Source: Cinnamomum chago
Taxonomy: Eukaryota > Streptophyta > Magnoliopsida > Laurales > Lauraceae
Assembly (NCBI GenBank): GCA_038049695.1
Contig: CP142459.1
Span: forward strand, 66,704,001 to 66,768,000
Reading direction: 5' to 3'
Length of the DNA: 64,000 nt
Part shown: positions 37,781 to 49,100 of the stretch, in pieces
How the letters are laid out: the number at the start of each line of letters is the position of its first letter
Position numbering within the stretch: the stretch's first letter is position 1
Made by a program: the position numbers and the translations under genes
Notes under the pieces: model-generated
The model's input: only the letters and a program-made list of their open reading frames with translations
The model's database searches: none
What the model was told of the DNA's origin: nothing

Positions 37781-37991
37781 GAAAAGAAACGATGAGGAGA
37801 CATTATTATCAACAATCAAGACAAAAATGGGTAATATCACTTCAAGAACTCCCACAACAAAGCTTAATTTAGCTAACAAATGTGTACAGGTTTTTGACGA
37901 AATGAGAGCCCCTTTGACATACACATACTCCAAACTTTGCCAACTCAGGACATAGACATACACTCCATACTTGGCCAACTTGGGAATGGTC
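37446..37991. repeat. Diverged tandem duplication of about 270 bases
   Basis: Unit 1 (about 37446-37700) and unit 2 (about 37709-37991) share, in the same order, TTGAAATCTTG, ATTATCAACAAT, AAGAACTC, GACAAAATGAGAGCC-like sequence, TTTGACATAC and CATACTCCAAACTT. Unit 2 carries an ATA microsatellite (37735-37776) that unit 1 lacks. It lies in the upstream region of the minus-strand gene. Confidence 0.75.
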
Positions 37992-38361
37992 TCCTATACT
38001 ACATTCCCCTAGAAATTAGAAATAGAAATAATCATTCTGGTGATATTACAACTGCACAAGATATACCTACTTTATGTTACATCTTTCTTACCGTCAACTT
38101 CTGTATTACATAAATGCCATGCTACATGTATCACCCGGTTGTTCTAGTTAAGAATCAATGGCTTCCACAGTACAATTGTATGCACAGTAGGCCATCCTTC
38201 TCAAACTTGGCAAATTAGTGGTAGCTTGCTGTAAAAATCTATATCCAGAGATACCATTGGTGCACAATTAGTGGCCGCTAGCAACAATAGATAATAAAAT
38301 CGCTACAATGGCACCAAAGTATATCCTCCAATTTGTGATACCCAGCACCAACTCTCTTTAT

Positions 38362-38395
38362 AAATAAAATAAAATAAAATAAAATAAAATAAAAA
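38362..38395. repeat. AAAAT microsatellite
   Basis: About seven units of AAAAT in AT-rich intergenic DNA. Confidence 0.9.
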
Positions 38396-38629
38396 CTAAG
38401 ATATGAAGGGGGCATATCTAAAGAGAAGGATTCTCCCATACACACAGAGGATCTAGAAATACCTACTCTCAAACAAGACACTGACGTCCTTCGCAACCCT
38501 ACTCACACATTCAAACTAAGCGTTTGCACAGTTGGGACTGGACGACTCCAATAAAATTAAGAATTAATCTCCAAGGGCACATTTGGTGAATTCCTAAGCA
38601 TAAATAGAAGAGGGCTACTTATTTTTCTT

Positions 38630-38840
38630 TTTTCCTTTTTTTTTACTAGTAACTAAAATGATTTTATTGAATTTGAAAGAAATACAAGAAAGAAAAAAAA
38701 ACAAATATCCTGCAGTAGTATAAGAGGATTATACTGCTACACACAACTACCCCTTACAGGTAGAGCGAAAACTTCATCCACTTAGAATAACAATCAACTC
38801 AGATCTATTGCTCCCTCTTTAGCTATTGCCCCATTGCCAC
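38630..38840 (-). mobile_element. Probable L1-type LINE 3' end
   Basis: On the minus strand the sequence ends TCAATAAAATCATTTTAG, then TTACTAGTAAAAAAAAGG, a plant L1-like 3' end with an A tail that appears as the T-rich run at 38620-38645 on the plus strand. Upstream of it, GTAAGGGGTAGTTGTGTGT also looks like L1 3' sequence. Its 5' border is unclear and no coding part is intact. Confidence 0.4.
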
Positions 38841-39119
38841 TCATGCAAAAATGCTTGAAAATGAAATCACAACTGATTCCTTCTTGAACTGCCCAGATCT
38901 CCCTCGATATGAACAAGAATCACTATTGCACCTCCCTTTTTTATTTACCAATTTAACCTATGATGTGCAAGTAAGGGATGGATACGATAGGGACATGCCA
39001 TGGATACTCCAAGGACATGGATTTCACACATACAAAATGGGGCTCCTTATAGAATTGATTGCAGAAGAGTCTTTAGGACATTCCTTTGTAAAGTGACATG
39101 TCTGGAAATGCGAATTGCG

Positions 39120-39440
39120 AAGTCAATTCACTATAGGAACTTCACATCCATGACTTGGTGGAGCCTTTGAGGAGCCTCAGGAGCCACTAGAAGGATTTCC
39201 CCTTCAGAGTGCTCATGAAGAGCTTCACCTTCAGGGCATCATTGGTGAGCTAACCGTTGATTGCACGCTTGAAGTGCCATGGTTGCTCGTGTGCTAGCCT
39301 GGTCCCTTTGAAAGTGCACAGATATGAGCATTAGTACCTCGGCAGAAAGGACACACTGGCCATCCAGGGGAGTACGGCCTTAAATTTAGCATGAAGGACA
39401 ACCGACCATTGGCCTACGCAATGAGCTTCTCCGTGTCCTC
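39120..39440 (-). mobile_element. Probable gypsy-type gag remnant
   Basis: Read on the minus strand, the segment around 39150-39240 translates to fragments like KLFMSTLKGKS followed by WLL and LLKGSTKSWM, which resemble the conserved core of plant Ty3/gypsy gag proteins. Stops and shifts are present, and no long terminal repeats, protease or reverse transcriptase are visible nearby, so this is a decayed fragment. The call rests on short motifs only. Confidence 0.35.
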
Positions 39441-40087
39441 CTTAGTGATACGAGGAGTACTTTTCTGCCTAGAGTGACCAAGTAGTCATCATGGCCTTCT
39501 TTCTCTTCTCCTTTCCTAAGGCATTTGTTGTCATGGTTGAGAGGAGTAGAAGGCGCTTGCAATGACCATCTCGGTAGTCCCCATGAAGGTCCCCATGGCA
39601 GCTAGCTAGCCAGGGTGAAGCTAGGTCTACTGACTTCCATTTTTTTCATGAGACGCTCCAACTGTTGGCTCTTTCAGAGTACGCTCCCTTTGCATGTGGA
39701 CCTACAGCCTTAAATCAGGATTGAGGTTGTCTTCTAAAGCTATTGCATGTACCAGAATGTCATGTGATTTGTAGGACTGGGACGAGATTGTGCATCAGGA
39801 AACTCTCTTGAGTGGGTGGTACTCGATGTTGTGTCAGGAAGAGTGAACCAAGCTACCCGAAGTAGGTGGGTTGCTGCTCCTCTATACTGCAAGTAGCACT
39901 TGTTCAGGCCTCACAACATCTGTGGCATGAGAAGGGAATCAAGGGATACCTTTTGACACCTCTTTTCGGCAGACTTGCTCAACCATATATTGACAATGGT
40001 GGCCGCTAGTTCTCACTCTTTCTAGGACCCACTTCTACTTGAGTTTCTCTGCTTAAGAGTCTTTCTTCTTAAAGCCCTTCTCATGAT

Positions 40088-40700
40088 TTGTCATCCACCT
40101 TAGTCTTCAAGGCCCGGGTTTGGTTGCCCAAATTACAAACCAATAGCAATCAGATTCTGGTTCATTGCAAGGGTTTCACTCACGAGCGACCTCAAGCCCC
40201 AAGAGCTAGTGGTGGAGACTGTGGAGTCCACCTTTGGTTGTATTTTCTTCTCGAATGGGATATTTTGTGGTGCAAGGGCAGCAAAGAGCTATCCTTGCAG
40301 CACATCAAAGGCAGCTCAAAACGCTTGCGATCCTCTTCGCATTAAGATTTTCGGTGGATAAGGGATTCTCCAAGATCTCCATTTCTTTGGACGCTAAGGT
40401 GGTGATTGAGGTGCTTAACGAGGAGAACGAAAGTTCATGGGATTGGTCTATCCTTTCTAGTACTTATAACATTATTTTGGAATCCTTTAAATTTCATAAC
40501 ATTTATTTTGTTTCTAGTACATTTGTAGATCTTTTTAACCATGTTCTGCACTCTGTATCCTAATATGCCATGAAAGGTTCTACCTTGTCTGCATAGTTTG
40601 ACATTCCTCCGCGATGGTTAGGTGGTCTTTCGTAAGTTTTTTTTTTTTTTTTTTTTTTGTGTGTTTCTTCAGTTTTTAATGAGAATGAGCCTTTTTTTAT
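40088..40700 (+). mobile_element. L1-type LINE remnant with RNase H-like end
   Basis: The frame at 40234-40563 includes LALRFSVDKGF-like sequence, then SISLDAKVVIEVLNEENESS and a following YNIIL, which match the RNase H-type domain found at the end of plant L1 ORF2 or in related host-like proteins. After the stop, YAMKGSTLSA and FDIPPRW in the next frame fit the usual end of the same domain. A long T run (40638-40659) and AATGAGAATGAGCC lie in the 3' part. The element is broken and truncated. Confidence 0.5.
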
Positions 40701-43700
40701 AAACAAAAACTTTCATGGCTGCAGCAACAATGGGCACATCCCAACATTGCCATGGGCCTAAAATCAATCCTCAAACCATGACTAAAACACAAAAAGGAAT
40801 GCTGGGGCATCAGCCCAACACACAAATTCCACTTGCAACACCTAACCCAACTTCATACCAAACCTTCTATCAGGAAAACTCACCCTCAAAGACAGAAAAA
40901 GGAACTTCTGCATCTAAAAAAGCCATATGAATTGAATCTTCCTCCAATGCAGGAATTCTAATCACAAACACATCATACAAAGCTCCAAAACCCCACCTAG
41001 TGTTTGAGGTTTTGCCTATGACACATCGCAAACTAGTCTATGATTCAAATCCATCAAACATGCAAGCACGTAGGGAGAAGATTGTAATGGGAATCGGATT
41101 TTGTATAGAAAGCGCAGAGAAGGAAGAGAGAGAGAGAGAGTACCTTCCACGATCACCGAGTTGGAAAGGGAAAGAGTGATGGAAACCGAGAGAGAGTGAG
41201 AGCAAACAAGGTCAAACGAACGAATTGTGCAAATTAGCCACCAAGCCACCTCCGTACACGTGGCAAGCGATGCATGCAGGAGGATTATTTTTAGTCTATT
41301 CAGGGTATGCCCTTGCCGGTGCTGATTGGAGACGATGGGGCGGCTGCCGCCCTCTCGCACCTCATCTTTTCCCTCAAAAATAATAAAGAATTTAGGGGAA
41401 TTTACGGATTTTTTTTTTGAATTTGGTCATTTCTCACAAAGGGTTTATACATTATTCAACACAAATTTAGTATTCCCTACACTTTTTTATATTTTTCTAT
41501 ACTTTTTTCTGAACGATAATAGCGTCATCCAAAAAAGTTTGTTTCGCTCCTCCATCTTCTTCTTCTTCTTCTTCTTCTTCGTTTCCATTGTATTTCCCCC
41601 CATATTTCTCACTCTATTTTTCGCCGAATCCACCACCCACAATACTTCTGTCATCTTTACAGAGGATGATTATCACCTCTCACCCTACTGCCTAAATGTC
41701 CCATAATCTCTTGGTCGCTAGATCAAACTTTACCCCTACAGACAACCCTGGCAATTTATGAATTCCCCCTACATAATTCAAAAACCAATCATTTCTTATT
41801 GTTATTTGTTTTCTTCTTATTTTCGTGCTCCAAAGAAGAAGGAGAAGAAGGTATTATTGATAGATAAAATGATAGAAGAGGAAGAAATAAGAATACCTTT
41901 TGGCATTGGATTTGAGGGCTGCAATTGAAGCAAGTCGGAGATGGGTTATGTTTGAATCTTTCATAACGGATCGCTATATTAGTGTTGGAACCATTGTCCC
42001 ATGTTGTGTCTGGTTTTTTTTTTTTTTTTTTATTTATTGTCTCTTTCACTTTTCAAGACAAATCTTGAGAATATAAAAAGAATAAATAAGGAAACTATAT
42101 ATCGGTCAGTATTAATCCTTTTATATATATTAAGCCTGTGATACTGTTTTTCCAATATGATTGAGAGAAAATGGAGTGTGCGAGATAGAAAAATAAGTGG
42201 GAGAAGATGAGCAAATAAGAGGAAGAAGAAACAAATGGGGTTCTATGTTTTAACAAAATCGTGCATGGCAACACTAGCTTTACTCATATCAGACACAAGC
42301 AACGTTAATGTCGCTCCCTTCAGCATTTAAAAAAAACGAAAGGGTCCTAACGAACCCTGTTTGTGCTGCACAATCTGGGGAGACTCTTCACGAGAAATGG
42401 CTAAGTTCCGAGATTTTCCCGAAAAATCCTCAAGAATTTATTTATATGACCAAACAAATAAAATGACAACTACAAAACAAATATAACTAATAATTTGTCA
42501 TTTTAAAAGAATTAATTGATTTTTTTTCACGGAGGATTTATCTTAAAGAAGATTAGTGCAATCCAGGTTTGGTAACACAATTGATTGATTATGTGGATTT
42601 ACATATGCTACATCTAATGATTATAGTTTTTTGCAATTCTCTTGCAATTCTTGACAAATCAGGCCCTAAATCTTGAACCCTCGCTTTTGGCATTCTTTAC
42701 ATGATGGACGGCTTAGATTTTCATTGTGGTTTCCACATAAATAAAGTTTTTTTTTTTATGGACTTTTTATTCTTTTATAAATATCTCAAAATATATGGTG
42801 AATCAGCGGTTGAAAATTGACCACATGTCCGTTTTGTGAGTTGTGACTGATTAACAAGATTAGCGGTTCATATCTTACAAGTGAGACCCATAAGATAGGG
42901 TCCCACAGCGAAAACGCTAACCATTAATTTATCACATTCCTCTGAACCGAAGTCCTTATTGTAGGTCTTTGCATGGGACAATCAATGGTCATCTGTTTTT
43001 TGCTATTTTCTCACTATCCATAGTGAATCAGGTGGCCAACTTTCACCTTCTAGAGTTTTTTGGCCTTCTAAATGTACCAAACGGTTTGGATTTTAAAATT
43101 GGACCCCATGGAAGTCCAAACATCATGATCCAATGGCTTGAACTTTCTTTAAAATATCCCAAAATATATGGGGAATCAATAGATGATTTTTGATCTACTA
43201 ACCGTTTTAGACCTTATAAACATGATTAACGGTTCATGTCATGATTGTGGTACCCATAAGGCATAAGGTGGGTTTCCATAGTAAAAGATCGGTGGCCTCT
43301 AGCTTACCCCCCATTTCACTGTTCATTTGCAAATCAGCGCGTGGATTTTCAAAATGTGACAGAAGAGGTCCGAGCTTCATTATCTCCGGTTTTGAATACT
43401 TTCTTCATTTTTTGAAGAATTTTTTTATACCGCGGCAATTGTTGTCAAACCTGAATTTCCCTCGCAATTGAGGAATCTACAACAAGGGTGGTTGCCAAAC
43501 ATGCCCCGAGTATTCATATTATATATCCTACCATTGGGCTCTTGTAATGTGAGAGGGCCCCAGTCATTTAATGCACTCTTCTTTCCAAGTAGTAATACAT
43601 GAAAAAAACAATGTTAATTTCAGCCTAATTAGTTTGAAATTAGATTTTTGAAGTTTCTAATTACAAAAGTATGAAAAAGGTTGGTTCAATTTATTTATCT

Positions 43701-44946
43701 GCGATTTAGCTTCACATGAATTTAGATCAAATTAAGCATATATAATGGTTATCTAAAGCTCGAGCACCCATACTAAAAGCATGCCACATGAGTAGAAAAT
43801 ATTAAAAAAATAGTAACAATAGTATTAGGGCCCGTTTGGCATGTCTACTTTCCAAATCTATATCTCTTAAAATTAATTGAAAAAGACAAAATCTAGTATG
43901 GGCCAACAGTCAAAAAAAAAAAAAAAAAAGTTTTGTGGAGTATATCATAAATAAGATATAACTAGTGTCCATGTTATATAAAAAAAAAAAGTTATAAAAC
44001 CCCGTGTGGCTAGGGTCTCTGCTCCATCTAACTACTTTCTGCATTTTTGTAATAGTCTTTTATGTAAATGTATTATATGACGTAGTGACTAGGTAATGTA
44101 TTTTAAAAGGCAATGAGTTTTGATTTCAATCTTTATAATTTATATGTGTTAGATTTTTTTACAGGGCTCTATAAAAAAGTTAAAATTGAATAAATTCGGT
44201 CAAAATTGATTCTAGAGACAATATGTCTGGTTTTCCTCTAACCTCGTTGGAGATGAATGTGATAGATTTTAACACAAGAACAGCATAATCTTTTGTAAGT
44301 TACTCTATATCTCTCTGTTTTTTTTTTTTCCTTCAAACTCTATATATCTCTTTATGTATCTTTGTATTCAGTGAGATCTTATAATTATCAATATCTGCAA
44401 TTGGCATGCATTTAAATAAGTCCCACATCAAAGGCTCTCAAATTTATTTTTAAAACCGTTTAAGCTTTATCTTGTCACAAATATTTACATGTTATATTTT
44501 TTATTATGGTAATGAAAATCAAACACCTAACTTTTTTTGTGCCATTCGGTTGAATGATGACCTTTTTTTAGTAGCTCTAAGACAAAATTCACCAACACAA
44601 CTAATTAAATTAAAAAAAAAAAACACACATTAACAAAGAGCTATGTTTTTATCAATACGCTATAGCGCATTTTAATTTCTTTAAGTAAGATGTGACCTAA
44701 GGGCTGCTTAACATAATTTTGAAAATGTTTCATTATAAAAGAGAATGAAAAAAACTTATTTCACATGCATTTTTTTTTTTTTTACGAAGAAGAGGATAGT
44801 GCCAATTTTAGAATCCTTGATCTCTTGTGGGCGGTCATAATCATGCAACCATGGAGACAAAGGGAAGACTGGTTGTTTGGCATGCATTTGATGACAAAGA
44901 AAACATATACAGAGAGAAGAGAGGGAGTTAGACCGGTAGAAATTTT

Positions 44947-44995
44947 ACATGCATGCAAAAAGTGAGAAAATAATACATGCATGCAAAAAGTGAGA
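44947..44995. repeat. 28-base direct repeat containing CATGCATG
   Basis: ACATGCATGCAAAAAGTGAGA occurs at 44947-44967 and again at 44975-44995. Each copy has a CATGCATG palindrome (the RY-type word), but with no gene nearby a regulatory role is not supported. Confidence 0.85.
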
Positions 44996-45106
44996 GGAGC
45001 TGCATACCAAAGAAGCTTATTATTTTTTAAATTTTTTTATTTTTTCATTCATTCTTAATGAACCCAAAATGACGCCAAATAGGCCTACCTATCGATTCAC
45101 CACAAG

Positions 45107-45467
45107 TAGGGATGTAAATGGGTACCCGATTATTTAATTATCCGGAGGTTCCGATCCGTTAAAAATCAAGTCTGGATCCTTATTTAGACTCCAATAAATA
45201 AATAGGTTCGGTTCCGGTTCCACCTTGGTTTGGACCTGTGGACCCGACATATTACCTAACTTTTAAAAAATTATCTCCTAAAAATCATGTTTTTTTAATA
45301 TTATTCTCTAACTAAATCTAGACCGAATCCAAACTCGTCCTATATATGATTCTGATTTCGGTTTTGGAGTCAAAAAAATCGATTTTAAAATGATTACAGG
45401 TTCGGATTCGGATCCGGTTCCGAACCCACTATAGATCCGGACAGTAAGGGACGCATTTACAACCCCA
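45107..45467. mobile_element. hAT-type MITE, copy 2
   Basis: A 361-base relative of the element at 15840-16205, in the same orientation. It begins TAGGGATGTAAATGGGT and ends CATTTACAACCCCA. The flanks ACCACAAG (45099-45106) and GCCACGAG (45468-45475) match at 6 of 8 positions, an 8-base target duplication. Shared interior words include TCTCCTAAAAATCATG and GACCCGACATATTA. No coding capacity. Confidence 0.75.
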
Positions 45468-46098
45468 GCCACGAGGAGTAAACGCAGACTCTAATACAAA
45501 CTAACACTCCATATTGTAAGAACGCCAATAGGCTAATCAAGAGAGGAAAATGTACTCCTTTATGAACATTTGAAAGTGCAGTCCCGCGTAATGGGCCCAC
45601 CTAGCCCCACCTCTCATTCTCCAGATACCAAGGCTATGGAATGTTTTCCTACAAGCAGGCTCCAGAATCCATACTCTTTATACGGAGTCCAGCTTATGGG
45701 CCCCACTTACATGCCTTCCAATCAACAGGTTGGAATTCATGGAAAGGTATTCCTACTGTGGTTAAGAAAAAAAAAAACCCTATTAGGTCATCCTAGCCTT
45801 TGATTTAAGCATAGATTAGTCTAGCAGTCTTTTAAACATAAATTTATCTGAGATCCAATCAACGGCGGATAAAAGTTGATGAGAGTGAAATCAGGCCTGG
45901 TGCCAGAAATTACATAGGAATCAGGGTCTGAAAGGGCCTACATTGATCACAGCCAGGTGAGCCCAAGTGGGCTCCACGGACCTAGACTCGACCGGTGAAA
46001 ATGCTCGTCCCGGTAACGTGACTCAGCAAGGTCAGCCCTTCTGACCCTTCTGTGTCCTAATCATCAGCCTGCACAAAACCCATCGATCACCCATATCA

Positions 46099-46107
46099 TA
46101 TATATAA
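46099..46107 (+). promoter_or_regulatory. TATA box of the CCCH gene
   Basis: TATATATAA lies 93 bases upstream of the start codon at 46192. The predicted transcription start near 46130 would leave a short leader of about 60 bases that may or may not include an out-of-frame ATG at 46136. Confidence 0.65.
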
Positions 46108-46191
46108 GCCGCCGGCAATCATCATTCACAAGAGAATGCATCCTCTCTGTTCGACGAAACGCCCAAGAGAGAAAAAAGCAATCGCTCCGCT

Positions 46192-49100
46192 ATGGATTCC
46201 TTCAGACATCCCTTCCCAAACACCAACAGCGCCAACAACAACAACAGGTACGTTCCCATTCCTCCTCCTCGATTTCCAGATGCAGATCCCAACCGCCACC
46301 TTCTCCTCCACCCGCACCCGCACACGCATCCGCACCCGCACCCGCACCCACAACACCATCATCACCGCCCACTTCCTCCACTCCACCATCACAACAACAC
46401 CCGCAACGATCTCATCCTCCCCGGTCTCCGCCCCCCTTACAACGCCACAGTCCTCTCTCCCCCACCCATGATTTTCCATCCCCGTCCCCCTAGGGTTTCC
46501 GATCCCTACCCCTTTCGCGACGACGAGCCCACCCGAAGATCCCCTCCCCCATTGGTATGGAAAGATCGCCCCTTTCCGCCGCGACCGCCTTTGGTAATCC
46601 ATCGAGACCCGACCGCCCCACGGATTCGTTTTGCTCTCCCAGAATCTGAAAATCCCAATCCCCTGAGGCGGAAGAGGTTTAATCCCGATCTTGAGAGGCT
46701 CGAATTCGAGCGCCCGTGGCGAGAATTCGCTGCGGACGATCGGATTGATGATTCTTGGAGTAGGGATCCCCGTAGTCATCTTCGTAGCCATGATCTGCGT
46801 CGCCAAGTTCGGCGTAGGACTTTCCCTTCTGATCATTTTAATGATTTTGATTCGATTCCGATGGTTGGGAGTCATGGTCATGGCTCTGTCGAGAGAGGGA
46901 TTGTGGAAAGGAACCCTTTTGAAAGGTTGAATGTGCAGGAGAGGATTTCAGGAATTGGGGATAGGGTTGAAGCTCCGTCATCACCGGGGTTTTTCTCCAA
47001 TTATAATATGGAGAGAGAAAATGAGGTTGGGATAGAAGACAATGGGATTCGAGTTGGTTATGGGAAGCGATTTCATATAAATAAAATGGGTAAAGGAAAG
47101 AGGACAATGGTTCAGGGGAATAAGCCGCAGAAGATCAGTGCCTTGCTTAGAATACAGGGTGGGAGCAATATGAATAGGGAAAGAAATGATGAACAGTTTG
47201 TCCAATCTTCTTATTTTGGCGACTCGAATGCTGCTGCCTCACAAGGTGAAAGCCCTCTGGGTTTCTCGGACGACAGAGTGAAAAAGGTTTTCTCGGACGA
47301 CAGAGTGAAAAAGGTATCTTCGCCTGTAGAGCTTGATGTTTCTTTTAAATCCGATTCATTAGTGGCGAAAGCGATTTTTCCTACTAATAACCCCTCTACT
47401 GGTTCCAATAAACAGAGTTTGATAAAGATCAAGAAGAAGAAGAAGAAGGTTGTAGACTCAGTTTCTCATGTCCCTACCTTAGAGTGGGGTAAAATTGATA
47501 GCAAAGTTACTGCGTCAAGTTCTCATCTTCCAATGAAAGTCTCAGAGAAAGCAGGGGTTTCTAAAGCTGGGCCTGTTGCTGGGTCTGCGGCTGCAGCTGC
47601 AAATGATCCTGGGTTTATTTCTTCCCAATCCAGGGTCTTGGTTCCACTAGAGAACAACGCAGCCCCTGCAGTGAGTTCAGCGAAGGAAAATCCTAAGAGC
47701 ACTCGTGTTGTATGTGTGGAGGATGATACAGAAAGATTGCAATCCAATGGGAAGGAGTTGGCCACATTTGATATGGTCTCAACTTTATCTGGAATTGAGG
47801 GTGACTGGCAAGAAGGCATTCCTGCTGGGACTGCAACTGACTGCGGAGAAGTTTCCATTGAAGTTGGTGATAAAGGAGGGAATATAGAAAGTGTGGAACA
47901 AACAGAAGTTGGTGCAATGGAAGAACATGAGAATTCTTGGTGCAGCGAGAAGTGTCAAGATACTGCTGAATTGCATTCAGAGGCAAGGGAAGAATTGGGC
48001 CCATCGCCTTTGGAAGTCGAGAGTCTGCCTACTAGAGCCATGGAAGGTGACGGTTGCGATCAGATTGTTAAGGAGGGGTTGCATCAGTCTGATGATAACT
48101 TGAGAGAAGCAGTGGCTTCACCGATTTCTACTAGTAACTACACTAAGGAAGATACAGTACATTTGATCAATAGACTGTCGAGGATAGACTTTCCAGAATC
48201 CTTGCCTGTGGCTCCTGAAGTTGGCAGTCTGAACGAACACCAGTCATTTTCGCAAGTGTCAGATGAAAATGGTTGCATGGATAACAGTAAGCAGGATGAG
48301 GAAACTGCTGACAAAGATGATTTTTCTTTGAATGACATTGACTCAGCTGTACCAAAACCCAAAGTTAATGAGAAACCAGATGATAGGATGCTAATAAGCA
48401 GTCATATGATCACTGAGAAGAAGTTACCATTGCAATCCTTGACAACCAAAAGATCATCAACTGATGTGAAGTTGGCTTCTGAAGTTTTGATTGGTAGGAG
48501 GATCCCCCGCCAGATTTCTGGGATTTCTGGTTCTCTACCTCCTCGGGCAGGTTTTGGCTCAGGGCATGTGAAAGAAAAGAACTCTTCAACTCGCATTGTG
48601 AGACCCCGAACATGGCGTCGAACTGATAGCTCTTCTACTTTTCCTTCACCTGTACATGAATCGGGCCTGGCCTCTGGTCCTACAGATAGACAGTCACCAA
48701 AAAGGGTTGGAAAGGTTCAAACCCCTTCTTACATTCGCAAAGGTAACAGCCTTGTAAGAAAATCTGCTCCTGTTGCTGTTGCCACTTCTTCTCGGGCACC
48801 TCCTATTTTGGGTACGTCACTTTATCGGTCAAATTCTGCAAATGAAGATACACCGAAAAGCTTTATGGTTTCCAAAAGAAATGTTGACTGTACTGACAGT
48901 TCAACAGGTGGTGGAGGCAACCCTTCATTTGAAAGGCCCAAAACACCCCCTCTATCCCATGCTACCAAGTCAGTAAATTGCATGACAGAAGTTTCTCGGG
49001 ATTCTTCTATTTCAACCTTAGCCGATCCTCTTACTCAAGCTGGTTTAGAGATTCCTGCACATGCAGCCTTGGATCTGCCATTGAATGAGGATGTTCGTGG

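Larger units (their letters stand above)
36945..46098. other. 9-kb intergenic region with retroelement remnants
   Basis: This stretch lies upstream of both the minus-strand unknown gene and the plus-strand CCCH gene. It contains the listed tandem duplication, L1 and gag remnants and a MITE. Between 40700 and 45100 the DNA is AT-rich and mostly unassigned. Within it, 42770-42960 and 43145-43330 resemble each other (both have TCAAAATATATGG-like words, ACGGTTCAT-like words and ACCCATAAG), suggesting an old duplicated element. A TTC microsatellite lies at about 41558-41580 and a GA run near 41130. No supported gene was found. Confidence 0.6.
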
